From JAVBMC01 sp031552845 (GTDB lineage: Bacteria > Verrucomicrobiota > Kiritimatiellia > RFP12 > DVOR01), in assembly GCA_031552845.1 (NCBI GenBank), contig JAVBMC010000005.1:1-64000 (forward strand): a stretch of 64,000 nucleotides of DNA, given 5' to 3'. Below are positions 52,548 through 60,859 of the stretch, piece by piece. Below the pieces are notes generated by a model. That model saw only the letters and a program-made list of their open reading frames with translations. It did not search any database and was not told the origin of the DNA. Numbering within the stretch: position 1 is the first letter of the stretch; each line of letters starts with the position of its first letter. The translations under genes and the position numbers were made by a program.

Positions 52548-52566
52548 ACTCCGCAAAGGAGGTGCC

Positions 52567-53724
52567 ATGAAAATCGTTTGCGACAAAAATGTGGTATTAG
52601 GGGGCGAGGCATTTGCAGGACTCGGTGATGTTTCAATTCTCAACGGGCGTACGCTGCGTGCCGAGGATGTGAAGGATGCCGATATTCTGATCGTCCGTTC
52701 GACAACGAAGGTGAACGCCGCTTTATTGAATGGCAGCCAAGTCCGCTTTTGCGGATCGGCAGTCATCGGCACCGACCACTTGGACATCCCCTACCTTGAA
52801 GGACACCACATTGCCTGGGCATCTGCCCCCGGCTGTAACGCCGAAAGCGTCGCCAACTATTTCACCGCCGCTCTGCTGCAAACCGGCATTCCGCTGGCAG
52901 GCAAGACTGTCGGCATCATCGGTGTGGGGCACGTCGGCAAACGCATCGCCGCCAAAGCCGAAGCACTCGGCCTGCGGGTCATCTGCAACGACCCTCCGCG
53001 CACCGCCATTGCCTCCGATACCGAGGCGCAGTGTTTTATTCCTTTAGAAGAGCTGCTCAAGCAAGCTGACATTGTCACCGTGCACACTCCGCTGACAGCC
53101 GACGGGCCCTACCCGACTCATCACCTCATTAACGCTGAAACACTCGCGCTGATGAAACCGGGCGCAGTGTTCATCAATGCCGCCCGCGGGGCGATTGTGG
53201 ATACGCCCGCCCTGCTCGATGCCCTCAAGGCGCATCGCATCGAACACGCCATCATCGACTGTTGGGAAGATGAACCGCTCTACTCTGTCGAGCTCCTGCA
53301 CAGAGCACACATCGCTACGCCCCACATCGCAGGACATTCTTACGAAGGTAAAGTCAACGGCACCAAACAAGTTTACCTCGCCGCCTGCGAACACTTCGGC
53401 ATGATGCCGGACTATCCTTTTGACCTGCCGGAGCCGCCCGTGCCGCGCGTGGAGGTTGACGCACTCAACCGCCCCGACGAAGAGGTCCTGCGGGAAATCG
53501 TACTCACCGTCTATAATATTATTGAAGATGATCAAACCATGCGGGCAGGTTGTACCGATGACCACACAACCCGCCGCCAGGCGTTCGACTATCAACGGAG
53601 CAGCTATCCTATCCGCCGCGAGTTCGCCTCTACGGAGGTTGCGCTCTACAACTCCTCCGATACGCTGCGCAAGACCGTGGCTGGATTGGGCTTCAAGCTC
53701 GCGCCGGAGCCGGTCATCCTATGA
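52567..53724 (+). CDS. pdxB: erythronate-4-phosphate dehydrogenase
   Basis: PdxB oxidises 4-phosphoerythronate in the DXP-dependent route to pyridoxal phosphate. The ATG at 52567 gives 385 residues. The 2-hydroxyacid dehydrogenase layout is clear: FCGSAVIGTDHLD, KTVGIIGVGHVGKRIA, VTVHTPLTADGPYPTHHL, NAARGAIVDTPALL, and HIAGHSYEGKVNGT with the catalytic His. The C-terminal dimerisation domain separates it from glycerate dehydrogenases. It overlaps the U32 gene by four bases. Both TrpB enzymes need its end product. Confidence 0.92.
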   Translation: MKIVCDKNVVLGGEAFAGLGDVSILNGRTLRAEDVKDADILIVRSTTKVNAALLNGSQVRFCGSAVIGTDHLDIPYLEGHHIAWASAPGCNAESVANYFTAALLQTGIPLAGKTVGIIGVGHVGKRIAAKAEALGLRVICNDPPRTAIASDTEAQCFIPLEELLKQADIVTVHTPLTADGPYPTHHLINAETLALMKPGAVFINAARGAIVDTPALLDALKAHRIEHAIIDCWEDEPLYSVELLHRAHIATPHIAGHSYEGKVNGTKQVYLAACEHFGMMPDYPFDLPEPPVPRVEVDALNRPDEEVLREIVLTVYNIIEDDQTMRAGCTDDHTTRRQAFDYQRSSYPIRREFASTEVALYNSSDTLRKTVAGLGFKLAPEPVIL

Positions 53725-54956
53725 TGCAGCCGGTTGAAATCTTAGCGCCTGCAGGCGATTGGATCTGCCTGCAGGCCGCACTGGATGCCGGTGCTGATGC
53801 CGTTTACCTGGGACTTGACTGTTTTAGCATGCGGCAGATGGCGGTCAAGACGTTTACGTTGGATAATCTCCCCGAAGCCTCCGCGCGTTGCCGTGAACGC
53901 GGAGCCAAACTCTACCTGACGCTCAACACGCTGGTCTTTGAAGAGGAGCTTGAAACGCTCGACCGCATCGTGCAGCGGATAAAGCCTCACATCGATGCAG
54001 CGATTGTCGCCGATTGGGCTGTTGTTGAAGCCTGCCGCAAGCACGGCGTTTCTTTTCATATTTCGACACAGATGTCGTGCTCCAATTCGCAAAGCGCCAA
54101 GTTCCTCACCGCGCAAGGCGCCTCGCGGATTGTGCTGGCGCGTGAATGCACGCTACGGGAGCTCGAGCTGATTGCAAAACACACACAGACTGAGCTGGAA
54201 GTCTTCGTGCATGGCGCCATCTGCACCGCCGTCTCCGGACGCTGCCTCCTCTCGCACGATGCTTACGGCTATTCCAGCAACCGCGGCGAATGCCTCCAGC
54301 CCTGCCGCCGCGAGTATGTCATCCACGAAGTCCGCGAAGGTGAAGATGCCGATGCAGAGTTCCGCGTAGGACAAGGCTACGTGCTCTCCGCACGCGACCT
54401 CTGCTCACTGCCATTCCTTGACCGCATCATCGCCGCCGGTGCGCGCTCGCTCAAAATCGAAGGCCGCGCTCGTAATGCCGACTACGTTAAAACCGTTGTG
54501 TCGGCCTACCGCGAAGGACGCGATGCCGTACTGGCAGGCGCCTTCACGCCAGAGCTGGCGGAGGCGTTGGTTCAGCGGTGCGAAAAAGTTTATCACCGTC
54601 CCTTCGGTAAGGGGTTGTATCACGGACGCCCCGGCGTGGCGCAGTTCACGCAGGACGATCAGAACGAAGCCCAAGAGAAGAAAAAGCACTTGGGCGTTGT
54701 TGTCAACTACTTTGCCAAAGCGCGTGTCATGCACGTGGCGATTCAAGACAACAGCGTGTCGGTCGGCGACCGCTTGGCGGTTCACGGAAACAAAACCGGC
54801 GTGGTGTATCTCACGGCGGAGTCGTTGCGGCGCGAGGACGATACACTGTCTCGTGCGGACAAAGGAGAGTGGTGCACCATCCCCTGCCCCGAGCCCGTCC
54901 GTGAGGGTGATAAGGTTTTTCTGGTTGTAGATGCCGATGCTTACGCGAAAGGTTAA
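53721..54956 (+). CDS. U32 family protein (TrhP/RlhA-like)
   Basis: U32 proteins are annotated as peptidases, but characterised members hydroxylate tRNA or rRNA using prephenate-derived chemistry and an Fe-S site. The 411-residue product has the N-terminal EILAPAGDWICLQAALDAGADAVYLG and the signature VHGAICTAVSGRCLLS, followed by NRGECLQPCRREY, which carries the conserved cysteines. The C-terminal part carries the KIEGRARNADYVKTVV stretch and a beta domain. Which RNA it acts on cannot be told from sequence alone. It is coupled to pdxB. Confidence 0.88.
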   Translation: MMQPVEILAPAGDWICLQAALDAGADAVYLGLDCFSMRQMAVKTFTLDNLPEASARCRERGAKLYLTLNTLVFEEELETLDRIVQRIKPHIDAAIVADWAVVEACRKHGVSFHISTQMSCSNSQSAKFLTAQGASRIVLARECTLRELELIAKHTQTELEVFVHGAICTAVSGRCLLSHDAYGYSSNRGECLQPCRREYVIHEVREGEDADAEFRVGQGYVLSARDLCSLPFLDRIIAAGARSLKIEGRARNADYVKTVVSAYREGRDAVLAGAFTPELAEALVQRCEKVYHRPFGKGLYHGRPGVAQFTQDDQNEAQEKKKHLGVVVNYFAKARVMHVAIQDNSVSVGDRLAVHGNKTGVVYLTAESLRREDDTLSRADKGEWCTIPCPEPVREGDKVFLVVDADAYAKG

Positions 54957-54958
54957 AC

Positions 54959-56245
54959 ATGAACACACGCAAAGTACTCGTATTCCCCTGCGGTTCGGAA
55001 ATTGCTCTTGAAGTGCATCGCGCGTTATGTTATGCCAAAGAGGTCGACCTCTGGGGTGCAGGCAGCCGCCCTGATCATGGTGAGTTGACCTATGCTAATT
55101 ACATTGCAGGCGTGCCCTTCTATGATGATCCGGACTTTCTCGATAAGCTCAACGACGTCATCCAGAACTATGGATTCGACTACGTGATTCCAGCTTACGA
55201 CCCTGTCATACGCATCTTGTCCGAAGCCGCGGAAGCCGGCAAGCTGCGTTGCAAATTGCTCGGCGCACGGGCTGAGTGCGTGCGCATCTGCTCCTCGAAA
55301 CGTACCACGCATGTACAGCTGTCCGGCGCGGTGCCACTGCCTCACCTTTACCGCACGTTGAACGATGTGGCGCACTATCCCGTATTCCTCAAGCCGGAGT
55401 TCGGCAGCGGTTCCAAAGGTGCCGTGAAGGCTGACACGCGTGAGGAAGCCGAGTTTTACTTGGCGCGCGACCGCAGCTTACTGATCTTTGAGTATCTGCC
55501 GGGAACGGAATATACCGTGGACTGTTACACCAGTGCACAGGGCGAACTGCTGTTCTGTGGCGCGCGCGAACGTGCGCGGATTATGAATGGCATTGCCGTG
55601 CGTACATTCCCGGTCTCTGATGGACGCCTTGAAGAAATGGCGAATGCAATCAACGAGCGGATTCCATTCAATGGCGTTTGGTTCTTCCAAGTCAAGACCG
55701 ACGCAGGCGGCGAACTGCAGTTGATGGAAGTCGGTCCCCGCATTGCCGGGGCGATGGGACTGCATCGGGCAATGGGCGTGAACTTTCCACTGATGATGTT
55801 GTACGAAGCAGAGGGCTATGAAGTTGCCAAGCCGCTGCTCAACAACTATCCGATCATCGCCGACCGTGCGCTCGCGGCGCGATTTAATCTGGAGCTTGAT
55901 TACAATGTTGTCTATGTGGATCTGGACGACTGCCTGATTATCCGCGGGCAGGTCAATACGCAGCTGGTGCAGTTTCTCTACCAATGCATCAACGAAGGTA
56001 AGCGTCTGGTTCTGCTGACACGCCATGCAATTGATCCGCATCAAACACTACAGCAATACCGCTTGCAGCAAACGTTCAACGAGGTGATTCACATCACCGA
56101 CCCGGCCATGCACAAGTCAGACTACATTACACGCAAAGACGCCATCTTCATTGACGACTCTTTCGGCGAGCGGGCCGAGGTTGCTCAACGTTGCGGCATC
56201 CCTGTCTTCGCGCCCGACATGGTCGAAGCGCTTCTTCACAGTTAG
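54959..56245 (+). CDS. ATP-grasp ligase fused to HAD-like hydrolase domain
   Basis: The 428-residue protein has a pre-ATP-grasp fold with FDYVIPAYDPVIRILSEAAE, then an ATP-grasp domain with VFLKPEFGSGSKGAV, LIFEYLPGTEYTVDCY and LQLMEVGPRIAGAMG (metal and nucleotide residues). From about residue 315 follows a HAD-like domain: VVYVDLDDCLII (nucleophile Asp and second Asp), LVLLTRHA (Ser/Thr motif II) and AIFIDDSFGERAEV (acidic motif IV). It would join two small molecules with ATP, and the second domain may remove a phosphate. It starts two bases after the U32 stop. Substrates unknown. Confidence 0.82.
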   Translation: MNTRKVLVFPCGSEIALEVHRALCYAKEVDLWGAGSRPDHGELTYANYIAGVPFYDDPDFLDKLNDVIQNYGFDYVIPAYDPVIRILSEAAEAGKLRCKLLGARAECVRICSSKRTTHVQLSGAVPLPHLYRTLNDVAHYPVFLKPEFGSGSKGAVKADTREEAEFYLARDRSLLIFEYLPGTEYTVDCYTSAQGELLFCGARERARIMNGIAVRTFPVSDGRLEEMANAINERIPFNGVWFFQVKTDAGGELQLMEVGPRIAGAMGLHRAMGVNFPLMMLYEAEGYEVAKPLLNNYPIIADRALAARFNLELDYNVVYVDLDDCLIIRGQVNTQLVQFLYQCINEGKRLVLLTRHAIDPHQTLQQYRLQQTFNEVIHITDPAMHKSDYITRKDAIFIDDSFGERAEVAQRCGIPVFAPDMVEALLHS

Positions 56246-56257
56246 CCATGCGGGCAT

Positions 56258-56286
56258 AAAAAAACCGCCGCAGTCATGCGACGGTT
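56258..56286 (-). terminator. terminator of the rubrerythrin gene
   Basis: On the minus strand AACCGTCGCA pairs with TGCGGCGGTT around TGAC, with seven T after it. It also lies just after the plus-strand ATP-grasp/HAD gene, but without T on that side. Confidence 0.8.
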
Positions 56287-56311
56287 CAGTTAGTCAGTCC
56301 TCACTGACGGC

Positions 56312-56857
56312 TTATTTAAAGTAGCGGGCCAGCAACCCCGTAAAGATGGCGCCGTGACGGGCCTCATCCTTGCACATCTCATGGATGGCATCATGGATCG
56401 AGTCCAAGTTCAGCTCCTTCGCGCGAACGGCCAGCTGCTTCTTGTTCTCGCAAGCAAAACGCTCGCCCTCGACACGCTTTTGCAGATTGTTCTTAGTAGA
56501 CGCCTCAACGCCCTCGCCCAACAACTCCGCCAAGCGTGCGGCATGTGCGGCCTCCTCCTGGGCAACCTGCCTGAGAGCGGCAGCGACCTCGGGATAACCC
56601 TCGCGCTCAGCCTGACGCGCCATCGCTAGATGCGTAGCAACCTCGGAACACTCGCCCAAATAATGCGCGCGCAAACCATCGACAACAGTCGCATCACACC
56701 CCTGCGCAATACCCACGCGATGCTCATCCGCCCAGCCGGCAGCCATATTCGTCCGATCCCCGAACTTAGAAGACGGCGCCTTACATTGCGGACAAACCTC
56801 CGGCGGCGTCTCACCGTAGTGGACAAAACCGCAAATCGTACAAACCCATTTTCTCAT
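56312..56857 (-). CDS. rubrerythrin with N-terminal rubredoxin domain
   Basis: The 181-residue protein starts with a rubredoxin-like zinc/iron ribbon (CTICGFVHYG and CPQCKAPSSKF), followed by a ferritin-like four-helix di-iron domain with repeated ExxH motifs (EVATHLAMARQAE, QVAQEEAAHAARLAE, EMCKDEARHGAIF). The rubredoxin-first order is the reverse-rubrerythrin type of anaerobes. It probably reduces hydrogen peroxide with electrons from NAD(P)H via a reductase. The gene stands alone with its own terminator. Confidence 0.93.
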   Translation of the reverse strand: MRKWVCTICGFVHYGETPPEVCPQCKAPSSKFGDRTNMAAGWADEHRVGIAQGCDATVVDGLRAHYLGECSEVATHLAMARQAEREGYPEVAAALRQVAQEEAAHAARLAELLGEGVEASTKNNLQKRVEGERFACENKKQLAVRAKELNLDSIHDAIHEMCKDEARHGAIFTGLLARYFK

Positions 56858-57352
56858 ATCTCACACTCCTCACAAATACCCCAGCAGGCTATCTTATATA
56901 CCGCCGTGCGGTACAATTTAACACAAACCTAACCGAATGTAAAGCAAACAGCCACTAAAAGCCCCCATATTTTCTCACCCCGCCCTCACGATGCCCATAA
57001 TATCTACCGTGTAGGGTAGCAAGTCTCTAATATTAAGATGATTTTTCACCTTCCAATCTAATATACTCACACCTTTCTTGCAGTTTTTTATGTCATTTGC
57101 GATGGGCGCCTATTTCTCCCAAAACAGAAACGATACTCATATGAGTACCGTTTTGTTACACATATGAGTACCGCTTCGTGACTGCTACCAGTCATACATC
57201 CGTACTCATATGAGTACCGACCCGTTACTCATATCAGTATCATACCACGACTGGTAGCAGTCACAAATCAAAACGGATAGCGATAGTGCTATCAACAGAT
57301 TCCACCCCACAATCCAGCACTCTGCAGACTCCTTAATATAAGGGCTTTACTC
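56858..57352. other. intergenic between divergent rbr and argF, holds palindrome array D
   Basis: The left part holds the rbr promoter region, with TATATAAG near 56895 on the minus strand as a possible -10. An imperfect ACCGCCGTGCGGT lies at about 56902-56914. The right half holds array D and a further GATAGTGCTATC palindrome (57282-57293). No gene is seen. Confidence 0.6.
57134..57262 (+). repeat. palindrome array D, exact 23-bp period, six units
   Basis: Six 14-bp palindromes start at 57134, 57157, 57180, 57203, 57226 and 57249. Units 1 and 4 are TACTCATATGAGTA; units 2 and 5 differ by one base each (TACACATATGAGTA, TACTCATATCAGTA). Units 3 and 6 are a second type, GACTGCTACCAGTC and its reverse complement GACTGGTAGCAGTC. 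Nine-base spacers vary: CCGTTTTGT, CCGCTTCGT, ATACATCCG, CCGACCCGT, TCATACCAC. The order of types is A-A-B-A-A-B. Confidence 0.92.
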
Positions 57353-57381
57353 TTGATTTCAGCGGGATATTGGGGTATAAT
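57353..57381 (+). promoter_or_regulatory. promoter of argF-pyrB
   Basis: TTGATT (57353-57358) and TATAAT (57376-57381) are 17 bp apart, 90 bp after the end of array D. I see no clear ARG-box-like palindrome over the promoter. Confidence 0.75.
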
Positions 57382-57430
57382 CCCGCCACTGCCTTTGGAA
57401 TGGTTGCAGAGGCTCGAAAGGATGCTGAAT

Positions 57431-58429
57431 ATGTTGACTTGGATGCCGGCGTTACGGGGACGTTCCCTGTTGACTTTGATGGATTTGACCGACGAGGAAA
57501 TGCTGGATATCCTGCGCCTCTCGATTGAGCTCAAAGCCCGCCGCAAAGCCGGTATCCGCGGCGAGCTGCTCAAGCAAAAGCAAATCGCCCTCATCTTCGA
57601 GAAGTCTTCCACCCGTACCCGCAACTCCGCCTCCATCGCCGTACGCGACGAGAGCGGCCACGCTGAGTACCTCACCCAGCACGACATTCACCTCGGCACC
57701 AAAGAATCCGTTGCCGACACCGCACGCGTGCTAGGCCGCCTCTTTGACGGCATCTTGTTCCGCGGATTCTCACACAAGATTGTCGAGGAGCTGGTAAAGT
57801 ACGCAGGCGTGCCCGTTTGGAACGGCCTGACTGACGACTACCACCCCACGCAAGTCCTCGCCGACCTGATGACGCTGCAGGAAAACTTCGGCCGCCTCAA
57901 AGGCCTCAAGCTCGCCTACGTCGGCGATGGCCGCAACAACGTCGCTAACTCACTTATGATCGGTTGCGCAAAAGCCGGTGTCAACTTCGTCAACTGCACG
58001 CCTGCCGAGCTGATGCCAAATCCGGCATTGGTGAAGAAGCTGACCGAAGTCGCCGCGCGTAACGGCGCCACTATCGAAATCACCACCGACCCTCAAGCCG
58101 GCGTCAGAGGCGCCAACGCCATCTACACCGACGTTTGGGTCTCCATGGGTGAAGAAGCCCACCGCGCCGCACGCCTCAAGCTCCTTGCACCCTACCAAGT
58201 CAATGCGGAGTTGATGAAAGCCACCGGCAACCTCGGTGGCGAGCTCATCTTCCTCCACTGCTTGCCTGCTTTCCATAACCACGACACCCTCGCCTCGAAA
58301 GACACCGGCGCACAGGAAGTCACCGACGAAGTCTTCGAAGCGCCCTACTCTAAGGTGTTCGACGAAGCCGAGAACCGGATGCACACCATCAAAGCTTTGT
58401 ACGTGTCTGCCTTGGCCGAGTGCGATTAA
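57431..58429 (+). CDS. argF: ornithine carbamoyltransferase
   Basis: The enzyme makes citrulline from ornithine and carbamoyl phosphate. I choose the ATG at 57431, since AAGGA is eight bases ahead; one three codons earlier overlaps that site. The 332-residue product has EKSSTRTRNSASIAV (carbamoyl-phosphate site, usually STRTRCSFEV), VPVWNGLTDDYHPTQVLAD, DVWVSMGEE and the ornithine-loop FLHCLPAFH. It is followed 21 bases later by pyrB, so the two carbamoyl-phosphate users are made together. Confidence 0.94.
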   Translation: MLTWMPALRGRSLLTLMDLTDEEMLDILRLSIELKARRKAGIRGELLKQKQIALIFEKSSTRTRNSASIAVRDESGHAEYLTQHDIHLGTKESVADTARVLGRLFDGILFRGFSHKIVEELVKYAGVPVWNGLTDDYHPTQVLADLMTLQENFGRLKGLKLAYVGDGRNNVANSLMIGCAKAGVNFVNCTPAELMPNPALVKKLTEVAARNGATIEITTDPQAGVRGANAIYTDVWVSMGEEAHRAARLKLLAPYQVNAELMKATGNLGGELIFLHCLPAFHNHDTLASKDTGAQEVTDEVFEAPYSKVFDEAENRMHTIKALYVSALAECD

Positions 58430-58450
58430 TTTATTCACGGAGTTCAACCC

Positions 58451-59527
58451 ATGACAACATTAACGACCATCCCCTGGGAAGAATTCTCCAAACTGCCGCT
58501 CGAAGAAAAGGCCGCCGCCGTCCTCCAAGCCGATGGCGCGCCCTACCACACGTTATACGCGCAGCAGTTTGACCGCGCTCTTCTAGAGCGCCTTTCCACA
58601 CTAGCCACCTCCATCCGCCGCGTCGCGAAGACATCGAACGGCAGCGCCTTCCTCCGCTCGCTCATCCCGCACAAGCGGGCCATGCTCTACTTCTCGCAGC
58701 CCAGCTCGCGCACCTTCCTCTCCTTTCTCTCCGCCTGCCAGATCCTCGGCATGCAAACCGGCGAAGTCCGCGACACTGCGACCTCCTCCGAGTTCAAGGG
58801 CGAATCCAAAGAAGACTCCGTGCGCACCTTCAGCTCCTACTTCGACCTCATCATCATGCGCACGCCCGAGAAAGGCCTCGCCGAGCGCATGGCATGGAAC
58901 GCTTCACATGCCGAACGTAAGATCCCCATCATCAACGCCGGATCCGGTGCCGATCAACATCCCACTCAAGCACTGCTCGACATCTACACCCTCCTGCGCA
59001 GTTTTGAACACCGTGGTGGACTCGCCAACAAGACCATCGCCTTCTGCGGCGATTTAGCACGTGGACGTACGGTGCGCTCCCTCGCCTGCCTGCTCACCAA
59101 GTTTCCCAACATCCGCCAGATATTCGTGGCGCCGGAGCCCTTCCAGATCGGAGACGACATCCTTGCCGAGCTCAAAGCGAAGGGCGTCGAATTCATGGTC
59201 TCCGACAATCTCCAAGCCGTCCTCCCCGCCTGCGATGCCGTGTACATGACCCGCATCCAGGACGAGTGGGACACCGACAAAGGTGCCAGCGCACAGATCG
59301 ATATTGAGCCCTTCAAGTTCGGCATGCGCGAGCTGCAGCTCCTGCCGCCCCACGGCGTCATCCTGCACCCCCTGCCGCGGCGCGATGAAATCTCCACCGA
59401 TGTCGACAGTGATCCGCGCGCCATGTATTGGCGCCAAATGCGTAACGGCATGTGGATCCGTACCGCTCTCATTGCGATGACCTTTGGCTGCGAAAAGAAA
59501 ATCAAGGTTTACGCTGCGGATGACTAA
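58451..59527 (+). CDS. pyrB: aspartate carbamoyltransferase catalytic subunit
   Basis: PyrB begins pyrimidine synthesis. The 358-residue product has QPSSRTFLSFLSA (carbamoyl-phosphate site), NAGSGADQHPTQALLD, FCGDLARGRTVRSLA and ILHPLPRRDEI. It is longer than the usual 305-310 residues, with about 50 extra N-terminal residues of unknown role and a divergent end. No pyrI is adjacent, so regulation by a regulatory subunit is not indicated here. Ribosome binding site CGGAG lies ahead. Confidence 0.92.
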   Translation: MTTLTTIPWEEFSKLPLEEKAAAVLQADGAPYHTLYAQQFDRALLERLSTLATSIRRVAKTSNGSAFLRSLIPHKRAMLYFSQPSSRTFLSFLSACQILGMQTGEVRDTATSSEFKGESKEDSVRTFSSYFDLIIMRTPEKGLAERMAWNASHAERKIPIINAGSGADQHPTQALLDIYTLLRSFEHRGGLANKTIAFCGDLARGRTVRSLACLLTKFPNIRQIFVAPEPFQIGDDILAELKAKGVEFMVSDNLQAVLPACDAVYMTRIQDEWDTDKGASAQIDIEPFKFGMRELQLLPPHGVILHPLPRRDEISTDVDSDPRAMYWRQMRNGMWIRTALIAMTFGCEKKIKVYAADD

Positions 59528-59553
59528 GTCCTGCGTAAGCACCAAGCCTCAGC

Positions 59554-60849
59554 ATGTTTAAACGACTTTTACAAACCGGCCCGCAGATGCGCTGGGCCAT
59601 GGTTGCGCTGGCGTGTTTCGCCGGGGCCATAAGTCTGTATTCCGCAGAGGAACCCTTCTCGCCCGTATTCGGCGAACCGCCCGCAAAACGTTTCCGTATC
59701 GGCCCCTTCTACGAAACGCGTACCGAGAAAGACGGCACCGTCTCAACGATGATCCGTCCCTTTTTCTCGACCCTTCGTAATGCAGAGAACACCGCACGCA
59801 TCACTGAAACCGTATGGCCGCTGACCCGTTGGGTCAGCAACGACAACCGCCGCTATGGACGCGTACTGAACTTCTCCTACTCGACTGATGATGTCACAGA
59901 TGACGATTCCGTCTACTCGCGCATCTTCTTCCCCTTCTATGCCGAAGGCAGAACCCGCGAGGGCGAGGACTACTGGGCGCTCTTCCCTTTCTACGGGCAT
60001 ATGCCGACCTTCCTCGTGCTGGCGCATGACGTCGACTTCATCATGTTTCCCTTCTACTGCGCCTACACCACCGGTGGCGCTTCGGCCATCCGCACACGCT
60101 ACTACCTCTTTCCCTTCATCTCCACGCAGACAGATCATTACGACCGGAATGCAGAAGAGCAGAGGATCGACCGCTGGGGCTTCTGGCCGTTCTATGGCAG
60201 CAAGAGCGATGGGCTGGTGGAATCCAACTACGTCCTCTGGCCATTCTGGGTGCACGCAATATACGACTCCCCCATGCGGCAGGGCGATGCGTGGCTCGCG
60301 TTTCCGTTCTACGGACGTGTCATCACCAACTCAGAAGACTCCCGTATGTTCATCCCGCCATTCATCCGCTACACCAAGGGTGAAAAGCAGGGCATGCTGC
60401 GCGTGTGGCCGTTCTACGAAGACAGCTGGGACACCCAGCAGGCCTACACCTCCTATTGGCCGTTCTACGGCAGCCGCAAGTATGACGAATGGTCGAGCTG
60501 GTACAGCGTGTGGCCGCTCGGCGCCGGGATGACGCGCACCGATAAAAAGAGCAAGACGGAGGTCACCTTCTCGCGCTTCTTTCCCTTCTACTTCCGCGAG
60601 ACCCGCACGCGCGTCGATGCCGACGGTACACGTACAAAAGAATTTGAATACCTGCGCATCTGGCCGTTCTATTCGCGCCAGAAGAAGGCGGACGGTTCGC
60701 ACTACCTGCGCACTCTCGAACTTTTCCCCCTGCGCGACAGTCCTTCCTTTGAACGGACCTTCGTGCCGTTCTGGACGCTCTACGAGTTTCAACGTTATGA
60801 AGATGGCTCAACCGACAACTACTTGCTGTGGGGGTTGTTAAACTGGTAA
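59554..60849 (+). CDS. secreted WPFY-repeat protein, predicted beta-rich, next to mla genes
   Basis: The 431-residue protein has a signal peptide (MRWAMVALACFAGAISLYSA segment) and then about seventeen copies of an aromatic turn of the form [W/F/I]-P-[F/L]-[Y/W/F/I], such as FFPFYAE, LFPFYGH, FWPFYGS, LWPFWVH, VWPFYED, YWPFYGS and IWPFYSR, spaced roughly 18-25 residues. Alternating aromatic and polar residues between them suggest beta-strands, compatible with an outer-membrane barrel or a periplasmic beta-sheet solenoid. I know no named family. It starts 26 bases after pyrB and ends ten bases before mlaE, so a role in lipid transport is suggested by position only. Confidence 0.72.
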   Translation: MFKRLLQTGPQMRWAMVALACFAGAISLYSAEEPFSPVFGEPPAKRFRIGPFYETRTEKDGTVSTMIRPFFSTLRNAENTARITETVWPLTRWVSNDNRRYGRVLNFSYSTDDVTDDDSVYSRIFFPFYAEGRTREGEDYWALFPFYGHMPTFLVLAHDVDFIMFPFYCAYTTGGASAIRTRYYLFPFISTQTDHYDRNAEEQRIDRWGFWPFYGSKSDGLVESNYVLWPFWVHAIYDSPMRQGDAWLAFPFYGRVITNSEDSRMFIPPFIRYTKGEKQGMLRVWPFYEDSWDTQQAYTSYWPFYGSRKYDEWSSWYSVWPLGAGMTRTDKKSKTEVTFSRFFPFYFRETRTRVDADGTRTKEFEYLRIWPFYSRQKKADGSHYLRTLELFPLRDSPSFERTFVPFWTLYEFQRYEDGSTDNYLLWGLLNW

Positions 60850-60859
60850 GCAGACCATT

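Noticed and set aside
57134..57262. CRISPR-like repeat/spacer array
   Set aside because: Repeat units are only 14 bp and palindromic, spacers 9 bp, two repeat types alternate and no cas genes are near.
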